A stretch of DNA of 64,000 bases from Pseudo-nitzschia pungens (lineage: Eukaryota; Bacillariophyta; Bacillariophyceae; Bacillariales; Bacillariaceae). Shown piece after piece: positions 55,266 to 64,000 of the stretch. Location of the stretch: assembly GCA_037355855.1 (NCBI GenBank), contig CM074760.1:860501-924500 (forward strand). The letters run 5' to 3'. Position 1 is the stretch's first letter. Every line of letters begins with the position of its first letter. The translations under genes and the position numbers were made by a program. Under the pieces are notes generated by a model. The model was not told the origin of the DNA. It saw only the letters and a list, made by a program, of their open reading frames with translations, and did no database searches.

Positions 55266-56290
55266 TGCGCGCATTTTTGCGCACGCCCACTTACTTAATT
55301 ATCCTCTTCATCAGAAGAATACATAGATTCTCCGTTGTTCTATTTGCACAACTTTGTGCTCGGAACTTTGTGAGATCATGAGGGTATGGAATGGTTCCTT
55401 TGGCGTCCGAGATGGTGCATGAAGCAACGATGCCGATGAGATGAGATTGATCTCGTACATGCAATATGAAGTAACACTAAGATATACTAAGTAATTATAA
55501 TTTGTTATGAATTTTGCCTGTATTTACCTATCTGTCAAATCAAGTCGAATGGAGAACATCGTGCATGATAATGAGAAAAATTTGCAATCAATTCAAAGAA
55601 AAGTCGAAACAAAACAAAGCTCGAAAACGAGGTTCCAAATTGTTTCCTTCTTCGTTCGTGATTACTTGCGGATCGATTGAAGTTGCCATCTTCCGAACCA
55701 GTAGAATGGCAATGATACGACCTGTTGGCAAGCATTGGCACCAAAAACCAAGAGGGGGTTAGCTCGAGGTGGATGATGATAATTTTGAGTCTGTAGAAAG
55801 CTTTCAGCCGAAAGCCAAGATAAACTACCTAGTTCACATGCAGACTTTAAGTCGCCCCAACCAGACACTCAAGACCCATCAGTTGTAAGATCGACCATAC
55901 AATGGCAATAACCACTGTGGAGGAAACAAGGCCGGGACAAAAGGAGAGGACAATGGAGGACAGGGAAAGTCTATGAGCGCTTCAGCCAGGCACGCATGAA
56001 AGCAGCCTCGCGATGATAGAGAGGAGCCGGTTGAAGAGCCGTAGCAAAGTCTTTAGCGGCAACCCAAACATAGGTCAACAATTGATGTTCGGAAGAAAGA
56101 GAGTGTTACTGTTTGAGAATCGGGAAAGGTGTGTTGGGGAGGTGACGGGAAGCCAAACCCTGCTTTCGGGACTGTCAGAATGTGATTGCTAATCAACAAT
56201 CACGTCCTTTCAATGCGTCTAGTATCTATCACATGAAAAAGTTAGAGACCCAGGTTGGGACTTCTGGGTGAAGAGCTGACGTTCCTACTT
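55266..56290. other. Intergenic region
   Basis: 3' flanks of two convergent genes; short frames without signature. Nothing else seen. Confidence 0.5.
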
Positions 56291-57419
56291 TCAAGACAAT
56301 AGATTATGAATATCTTTTATTCGATTACTCGGATCTACTATTTGCGTTCCATGACCATCTCGTAATCGTAAAAGGCGAACAGCCTTGCCGTTGACCTGCT
56401 GCCACAAAACTCCCTCCCTCGAGTTGGGATTGGGCGTGAGGTAGATTGCAATCCTGGAAACGGCCCGAATCGTATCCTTGTCAACGGTGCGAAATTCCGT
56501 GATGATTTCTTGATCGTTTGCCGACACGCTCCCGGTACCAACGGTGATGGTACGGCTGCGCTCGGCGGCGGCAAGGAGCGGATGCGGGTCGTCCCCGGAG
56601 GCAGATTCCTCCGTTTTTCGAGCCGTCAGATAAACCTCGGCTTTTCGGGGACCCAACGGACGCATGTCGGCGGCGATCGATTCCGTTTGGTACGTCAAAC
56701 GGGTGGGATCTTTTTTCGAGTCCCAAACGATCGAGTCCGCAATCACGGGCGACAGCTGCTGGTAGGAACGGCTCATGGATACGAGATTGAAAGCTCGGTC
56801 GGCGATTGCCTTTTGATCATCGCCGACGTACCGCACGGTGTAGGTGGTCGACTCCCCTATCTTCTCTCCCCGGTTGCGGGGAGATCCCTCCACCAGAGAC
56901 CTCGACGGAACAAAGTCTGTACCGAACGGGAATATTTTCTGTTGGAGTGTCGACGTGACGCTCCACTCACCGGAAAAGGAGACAGGATAGTAGAGTTCCC
57001 GGTCCGAAAACGGCGAAAGGGATTGCTGCAGGGGCGCGATGGATCGAATCGACGACGGTGACTCGTCGACGGCAACGCCTATTCGAGACAGTCCCAATTG
57101 CTGTCGCGAGGCGGGGTGGACTTTCCCGCCATGCGTCCGACCTCTTTATCGTGGCTTGCTGTTGGAGAATCCCCCCGCTACCGGTCGGGATCAGTGCGTT
57201 TAGTGGATCGGCGAAAGCTGTGTACGTTGTCGTGGGGTTTCCGATCAGGAGCGACGACAGAGTTGCTGTGGATATCACGCCAAAGCTCCGCCGGGACATC
57301 GACGGCTTTTGAAGAGCTTCTCGATGACGATGCTCGCGCTGCATCAACCCTGTCGCCAAGGCGGCAAAACAGAGAATAGTTGCCAGAGACAACCCATTGT
57401 TCACTCTTCCTCCCTTCAT
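56291..57419 (-). CDS. Plastid thylakoid-lumen protein, DUF6816-like, one surplus base
   Basis: About 375 residues. The leader has three parts: a hydrophobic signal (LSLATILCFAALATG), a basic transit stretch (QREHRHREALQKPS), and a twin-arginine signal (SRRSFGVISTATLSSLL) ending TAFA before DPLNAL. This is the order expected for import through the ER and envelope of a complex plastid and then into the lumen by the Tat route. The mature part reads VHPASRQQLGLSRIGVAVDE, then YYPVSFSGEWSVTSTLQQ, and ends near RDGHGTQIVDPSNRIKD. It recalls the cyanobacterial/plastid DUF6816 family, from memory. Continuity needs a +1 shift at about 57122; no splice sites fit there. Function unknown. Confidence 0.75.
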
Positions 57420-58093
57420 GATTCAAAGGCGTTTCTCTCCACCCAAACAGGTCTTGATGGTTTCTGATCAATGGTTAGAAACGAATAGGTGTTATCGTAC
57501 GCCCAGCAGCTTAAGTTGGAATAGTGGCAGCACTGTAATAATTGAAAACGAGAATGGTAACGAAAAGATAAAAGATGATGATCTGAGATCCATGATCTGA
57601 CATCTGACGCAAACGATGAGGTAAGTTCGACAGTTTTTTGACTGTGATGGCACGAAGAGTGAGTGAGTGAGTCGTCGTCGTCGTCGCCGATGCCGCAATG
57701 ATAGTCAATGGTGGAATCGAGCGAATCGACTTTGAACGGGACTGAGATGGGCTTGTTGATTGATCGAGTATCGAGTATGCTTTCTCGCGGATAAAACTAA
57801 GTTAGTCTATTTTAAGCATTCGTCCCTTGGCCACAAACTACCGGAACGGTAGGATGCCTTGTCTCGTATCAAAAAATGTTTGTTGTTCGGTGGTCTCGAG
57901 AGGTCAGTGCGTCGGGATGAAATCGAAAATGAAAACTGGAGTTGGCACTCAATGGCACCTGGTGAACCAACATCTGTGTATCTCTCCGATTCCATCTCTT
58001 AAGAGGCAACTGTACTTGTCGGCGGGACAGAAGTCAAACAATCATCAACTACACTACACGTACACGTAGCACAGAACACATAAAATACACAAA
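57420..58093. promoter_or_regulatory. Divergent promoter region of the lumen protein and TIM10 genes
   Basis: 674-bp spacer between head-to-head genes; no defined site seen. A GAGT/GTC simple run lies at about 57655-57690. Confidence 0.35.
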
Positions 58094-58619
58094 ATGTTTT
58101 TCGGAGGAGCTGAAGAAGCCAAGCCGGCGGGACCCGATCCTGTTTTTGCTGGTAAGTCGAAGGAAACTTCGTGTCACACCGGGGGGTGGCCCGAAGCCTG
58201 CGTTTCAAGTTTCGGGCGTCTACGGTTTGGTGAAAAGGATTGCGGTAGTGCATCTTCGCGGCGTTGCGCGAACCATGGGCAATTCGATGCAATGCGATGA
58301 AATGATGGTCGAGTTTGTACTCGTACGCGTAGCTAACCCGCTTTTCGTTTTTCTCTCCCGAAACGCAGCCAAGACGGAAATGGAAATGTACACGGACCTG
58401 TTCAACAAAATTGCCTCGACGTGTTTCTCGAAGTGCGCCAGCCGCAAGCACAAGGAACCCGACCTGAGCCTGGGGGAAATGACGTGCGCGGATCGATGCG
58501 TATCGAAATACTTGGAGGGCCAAGAACGGATCGGTGTTGTGCTGCAAAAGGCCAACGAAGCCCAGGCGCAGCAAGCGGCGGCGGCGCAACAGATGCAACA
58601 ACAGTTTGGCGGGCGGTAA
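58094..58619 (+). CDS. TIM10: Mitochondrial intermembrane-space chaperone TIM10, two exons
   Basis: 102 residues from exon 1 (58094-58151) and exon 2 (58369-58619), 217-nt intron (GTAAGT to GCAG), phases matching. A short Gly/Pro-rich N-terminus is followed by the small-Tim core: ELF-type helix (MEMYTDLFNKIASTCFSKC) with twin CX3C motifs CFSKC and CADRC and the second helix SKYLEGQERIGVVLQ. The C-terminus is Gln/Ala-rich and ends FGGR. Small Tims form a hexamer with TIM9 that escorts hydrophobic precursors to the inner membrane. The TIM10 choice over TIM9 rests on overall pattern. Confidence 0.88.
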
Positions 58620-59271
58620 GAGATTGTCCGATCCGCAAATCAAAATCACGAATCGAATGCAGTGCAACCGACGAAGATGGCAGGATCCCAAAAGTGCTAC
58701 TGAAAATCAGAGACGAGAGATACGACCTTCTTGACGGAAGTACGAAAAACGTTTTATTTCGAAATCTAGGAAGGCAACATTAGTCGGATTGATGGTGTTG
58801 TAAAGGGGAAGGAATCGTCCAAATGATTTCAATCGTGTCTCACAAGGGAAGGAAACTTCCAAAGCATTGTTTGATGATGATAGCTAAGGCTAATTGATTC
58901 CTACATCAAGTAATAGACATGCTGACTCTATTAATTCACATCCATTTCGTATTTTATATCCGTTCATTTCATCTTGTATTACGTCTCATTCACCTATGGG
59001 GAAAGTAATGTTTGACGGTCGTTCTCTTCAAACGGCAACACGAGAACAGTTTTCTATCAGAGGAGCCGAGAACAATAGAATACGACCGATGATCAATTCT
59101 GCCGAGTAACAGAGCTCTATTTGAGATGTGTTCGCTTGCCCAACTTCTCTAGTTTTCTATAGTAGCAGTGAAATAGTTTCTTTCTGATTCGTTTATTCTA
59201 CATTGCTTCTTTACAAGAATGGATAGCTACGCGGATGAAGCCAATTCATGCCGGGTGAGAAATGCAACTTC
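58620..59271. other. Convergent spacer
   Basis: 3' flanks of TIM10 and the acidic protein gene; nothing else seen. Confidence 0.5.
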
Positions 59272-61582
59272 CTAAAAAGAAGAATCCGCAAAATAGCTGT
59301 TCCCGGAAGAGTTGTCGAAGGAGATCCAGTCTTCTACTTCAAACATGCTGTTGGATTTGGGTTGTTTCTTTTGTGCTGGCTGCTGTTGTTGCTTGGGCCT
59401 GCTGAAAGAGCTGAACGCGCTCGTCTGACTTCCCGTTCTATTGACAAGAGATTTGAGAGACGAAGACGACGAGGATGATTGTACCGTGGACGACGATGAC
59501 GAAGACGACGAGGATGAAACATAGGAAGATGCCGCGGATCGGGAATCTTTCCTTCGAGGGCGGGAAATGGTGGAGCTGTCGTTGCCGTTGGATTGCACTT
59601 TGAGCTTCTCGTGACTCGACTCCACGAATTTCCTCGGATCCTCGTCCGCTTGCGACGAATCCAGATAGTCCTTGATTTCATTGTCAAGAAGGTCGTCGAA
59701 ATTTGTGTATCCGACGTTTGACGTTTTGACAGAGTCGCATTCGCCCAAAACGCTCATCAACGTCGGCGACGTCGACGGTGATTGCATGAGAGGACTCGGT
59801 ACCGGCGATAGATACAAGGGACCACCATTCATCAGCTGCTTTGTTTCGTTGTTTCGCTGCAGGATAGATTCGTGTGGTAACTTGTTCATCAGATCACGAA
59901 ATGCTAATCGAGCCGGATCGCACGTGGGTGTAACACCGGAGCTCGAGGGAAGGCAGGGCCGAGACCTCGAAGCCGTGGTGCTTTCGTCCACGGAGTTTGC
60001 CCAGCTGTCCGCAGCTTCGGAATCGGTTTCGTAAAGAACAGGTTGGCAAGCAATGGTTCGCAAAAAGTCGAGTCGCACACCTTTGAACACAGTTCCTGGA
60101 GGCGAACGCAAGTCGCGGTCATCGTGTTCGTCATATGTGTAATCGTCATACGTCAAGTCGCCATACGTCAAGTCGTCATAGGTGTACTCGTCGTCGTCGT
60201 CGTCATCTTCTTCATAATCATCTTCATCATCGTCTTCTTCTGAAAACTCATCAACTTCAAAGTGATCATTGTCATCATCCCGGATCACCCTGTCATTTTC
60301 ATCGTTATAATTATATTCAACGACGTCATCGTCGTCATCAACATAATCATCACCTTCATCTTCATAGTCGTCATCAGTGTCATTTTCATCAATAGGCTCC
60401 GCACTAGAACGCCGGATCTCCTCGTTTCCTTCGCTGTTTCTCGATGATTCGCAGTTCGTATAACTGTTGTCAGTGGGTTCCAACGATCCCGTTCCAGTCG
60501 TTCCAATCGTTTCGGCCGTCGGTGACTCGGCCGACTTGCGTTCAAGGTCTTTCGCAAACGAAACAAATTTGGAGTTCTTTGTGTTGCCCACTCCGAATGC
60601 CTCTTCGGAGAAGTCTACCCAGTTCGCTTCGAAATCAAAAGCGGCATCGGAATCTGGCAGTTTTGCGGCGTCCGGGGACGAGCTTGATGAACTCGTCCCG
60701 TCCTCATCGTATTCGTCCTTGTCCATTTCGCCAATTAGCATGGAATCGAGAAACAAATCTCCGTCGTCACCAAAATGGTTGCAAACTTGCTCGTCAATTC
60801 GAAGGGCCACGTCTTCGAGACACTTTTTCAAGAGATCGAGCTCCTGCCTGCTCCGATGCCGTACTAAAGGTGCCCGTCCCAATCCTGGATGCTGCGGCAG
60901 GCACTCGGTCAAGAAAGAGACGATGCGGTGGCCCATCAAGTACAGCTCTTCCAACTCCTTTTCGTTGTCCGTGGAAGAGGACGAGCTTTTCTGATATAGT
61001 TGATGGAATTGTTCCAAGGCCCTGTAAAGGCGTATCAAATGTAACAGACATTCATCGAAAAACGATGGTTAATGTCAACCAGAATCCTTGTCATAGCAAA
61101 CACGAAAACATCTCGTAGATGTCAGAAGTACAACAAGTGCACCACACTACTTACCAATGGGCTACAGAAAAATAACGCTGAACCGAACAATCAAAACTCA
61201 TCGAGAAATCTCTGCCACCATTACGCTGATCCTCTTCCAACAATTTTCGCCGGCGTGCCTTCCCGTGGGATCTCCATCGTGACTCATCGGGACCGACCGA
61301 GGCATCATCGACCGGGAGAACGAGGACGTCCCGTTGGGGTTTGTTGCTTTGTTGCATTATTATCTCTATTCCCGTGTGGTTTGATGCTGTTTGGATTTCA
61401 TTTCTTGTGAAATCGAATGATTTCTTCCGGGAGGCAACCGAGGAAATAGAAGACGTCGAAAGGCTATCAGCATGGGTTGCTTCGGGTGTTGCGAATGTGA
61501 GGTTTACACCGCATTCTCCTATTTTCAGACTTTTTCCGACCAATAGGAGTGAAGTGGCGTGCAGGGCGGCAAAGTCGTTCAT
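59272..61582 (-). CDS. Acidic low-complexity protein of unknown function, two exons
   Basis: 725 residues from exon 1 (61582-61155, ATG at MNDFAALHATSLLL) and exon 2 (61021-59272), joined across a 133-nt GT-AG intron in matching phase: VQRYFSVAHW continues ALEQFHQLYQK. The ordered part (about residues 120-220) is helical and includes ELYLMGHRIVSFLTECLP and RSRQELDLLKKCLEDVALRI. The rest is very acidic (Asp/Glu/Tyr runs at about 60130-60450) and then Ser-rich, ending KSNSMFEVEDWISFDNSSGN and a short tail. The helical block may be a protein-interaction module, but I cannot name a family. Confidence 0.72.
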
Positions 61583-62857
61583 GGTTCTTTTCACTCTTCG
61601 AATGGATAGAGAGGATGCCGGTCGGCTTCAGAGGAGTTGCACAACTTTTTGCGGTGCAGAGTCAAAGAAATGGATATTGCGCGAAACGAAACCGACCTAT
61701 CTGGGACCGATTGTGTTTAGTTCACCACAGAGAGTCTCAACGTCTTGAGTCGACGGCACTCCTCTATTTGAGTTGCAAGTCTTCACAAAATTGAAATGTC
61801 CCAGTTTCTTTGGAGTATCGGCTTCAATGTGGATTGTTTCTTAAGTTTGATGAATCACACAAGAGCTCACAAATTGAATATGCATTTCGCTGTCACGTGC
61901 TGATGAAGCACATTTCACTACAGTATTTTGTATTTTGATTGGATTTCCTTCATTTTTTCTTTCCGATGGTTCGCGGATGCACTTTTCGAGGCTTCCAACA
62001 AAAAATTTGTCGTGCAAACATGCCGCCGCGCTCGGAACTTACAAGAATTGGTATCATTCTATTTCACGGCATGCGGGAGGAAGGTCGGCGAACCAATCCA
62101 TCCATTCCCGGGGAGGGGAGAATTTGGGCGAGTATCAGAGAATCTAGAATTTTTTTACTAAATACTTCATTCAAGATTGCGATTCCTCCCACGTCTAGTC
62201 CCCGAAAGAACCTTCTATCGTCCGATAAAATCATCGTAATTATGAGAAACCGTTTAGCCGTTACTTCTGCTTCGAATTATTTAGTCTGTAATTTGTGTTT
62301 TCCCTGGTGGATTCAACACCATTTCACATTCGACTAGGGCCAATGATTGTTCCACTGAGGAAGAAAAGGAACACCCTGACTCTGCTTTAGAAAAACCTAG
62401 CTAATCCTAGATACTAAGATCTCACTTTGTAGTAACTAATGATAACTAGTAGCCTAGTAATCAAATCCACAATATTACTCTGTAATCTTACGTCGTAGAA
62501 GATTCTTGCGGCACAGTGCTTCATGTGGAATACCAATTTGATTCCATTGCAAACACAACATAAAGGACTCTGACAATGCTGGTCACTCCCTTTTTGTTAA
62601 CGACTTCTACAACTTATTTGTTAGCTACTACTAGTAGCCCAGAACAATTCTTATGGTGTACGAAGTAGTTTCCAGGTAAGAATTAGTAATGGTCATAGTA
62701 CTAGTAGACTCATAGAACTAACGATGGAGCCGCTGGATCCGGAAGGGGATTCAACAATTGATACAGATTTTGCACTAATTACAGTACTCCTCAAGAGCGT
62801 AGTAATTCTTCTCCATTCGAAGACTTTTTGGTTCAAAAACCTCTTTCTTGTAGTTCC
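61583..62857. other. Intergenic region
   Basis: No supported gene. A plus-strand frame at about 61939-62337 has mixed composition without signature. ACTAGTAG runs occur near 62620-62710. Confidence 0.5.
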
Positions 62858-64000
62858 CTATAGCTGTCCCAGTTCCGGGAACGACGAGTCTATCTCGTCC
62901 ATATTTTCAAATAGAATGGCTCGATGTGCATCTCGGGCAAGTCCGAATTGAGTCTTCATTTCTCCCAAGACGGTGGCTCCCTTGCCGGCCGCGATCAGCG
63001 CGCAAAGCATGTGTTCGAGAGCCAGATGCTCTGCACGGAACTTGGCACGGATGAGAGGAACGTGGGTCAGGCGCTCTTCACAGAACGTAACACCCTTGCG
63101 ATATTCCTTTCCAAGGTACCTCTCCTTGAATTCTTCCTCAAAGCCAGACTGGAGGACGGAGTTTCGAGCAATTTCCATCATGTCTGTCATGGAAAGATCA
63201 AAGGTCGCTCGGGCAACCGAATATTCCTCCAGCAAGGGGTCGTCGGACATGTGAAACAAAAGAGGATCGTCCGTGGAGAGAGTGACATTTAAGCCACGGC
63301 GGAAGAATTTCTCAAACGGATTGGAACTAATCTTTCGAAATAAAAAGTTGTTGGAGAGCGGAGATATGGACAAGCCAACCTGGTCGAGGTAGTAGAGATA
63401 CTGCAAGCTAACCTGCTGGTGCAAATTGATGCCGTGAGCGATGGATTCGCTTAGCATGTATGTACAAGCGAGATTCAATGGATTTCCAGTTTCACCCGCA
63501 TGTGGGCGGAACGCAATGGTATTGAGACCCCGTGCACTTCTCAAGGAATTCAGAACTTCCAAATTCGCCCACAGAAAGTAGAGTTGCCACCAATAGGCAG
63601 GATTCTCAGGTGAAGTCCACTCGTGAGGTCGACTACAGCCGCATGCGGCCTGCAATGCATCAGTGAAACATGCGAACGGAAAAGAGTCGCAACGTGAATC
63701 TGTTGAGTGTACGGAATACGAAATGCAATCACTGGTCACCAATTAATCGGTAACCCGTATAAAAAAAATACGCCTACATCATACGCACCTCGGATGCACC
63801 TTCATCGTCGACCGAATCAATGCCAACAATGTGTTTCAGCGCTTCGGCTAGCTTTGGCTTTTTCTCCGGGAACAGCGTAGCTTCGAACATGGGAGTAAAT
63901 ATATTTTCCAACATATCATTGAATCCAGAACCATCTTTCCCTGGCTTCATTCGATAAATTCTCCACAGTCGAGGAATCTGGATCAGCCAGCGGTTGCTCT
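62858..64000 (-). CDS. AMPD: AMP deaminase, C-terminal part (5' end outside window)
   Basis: Deaminates AMP to IMP in purine nucleotide balance. The window holds the last exon (63699-62858) and part of the preceding one (64000-63800), separated by a 100-nt intron (GTGCAT to ACAG; the donor inside GAAG at 63800 is chosen because it alone keeps the frame). Visible family blocks are WLIQIPRLWRIYR, FNDMLENIFTPMFEATLFPE, GIDSVDDE joined to DSRCDS, NLEVLNSLRSARGLNTIAFR, PHAGETG (metal-binding His region), QVGLSISPLSNNFLF, GLNVTLSTDDPLLFH (catalytic Asp pair) and ARNSVLQSGF. Conserved motifs in the visible part are intact. The N-terminal half is missing from the window. Confidence 0.95.

Overview
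The window reads as nuclear DNA of a unicellular photosynthetic stramenopile, most likely a diatom. The genes are eukaryotic (proteasome, MCM, Polo kinase, cytosolic ribosomal proteins, TIM10, Pol III subunit, AMP deaminase). Introns are few, short (93 to 341 nt) and GT-AG. One gene encodes a three-part leader (ER signal, transit stretch, twin-arginine signal) as expected for a lumenal protein of a complex plastid. A degenerate LRR gene resembles a family I associate with diatoms. The species assignment is inference.

Layout. 1-13 kb: possible 3' end of a gene, RPN10 (+), Polo-like kinase (-), a four-TM membrane protein (+), MCM3 (-). 13-23 kb: a small membrane protein (+), an HRDC-PIF1 helicase (-), a prolyl-oligopeptidase-family peptidase (+). 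23-28 kb: gene-poor, with a decayed LRR-like gene, a cluster of six related RNA-like hairpins, one unassigned ORF and tRNA-Ser(AGA). 28-31 kb: eL28 (-) and eL15 (+) back to back. 31-37 kb: an AP-endonuclease/exonuclease III gene and a decayed second copy, both (-), separated by a diverged noncoding tandem duplication. 38-40 kb: a foldback element and a minisatellite. 40-50 kb: TSPO (+), RPC5 (-), a small ORF, tRNA-Leu(CAA), a Spondin_N protein (+). 50-64 kb: an MFS-TLDc fusion (-), a GFA/CENP-V-like protein (+), a plastid-lumen protein (-), TIM10 (+), an acidic unknown protein (-) and the 3' part of AMP deaminase (-).

The genes are unrelated housekeeping functions with no operon logic. Several conserved genes (PLK, PIF1 twice, peptidase, eL15, AP endonuclease, GFA, lumenal protein) read correctly only if one surplus base is skipped. 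All eight clear cases are +1, which suggests insertion-type assembly error more than biology, but this is testable.

The most novel signals are the hairpin family at 25.4-27.0 kb with compensatory base changes between copies, an intergenic 10-mer GTAAGGTTAC present at least 11 times, and the fusion of a membrane transporter to a TLDc domain.
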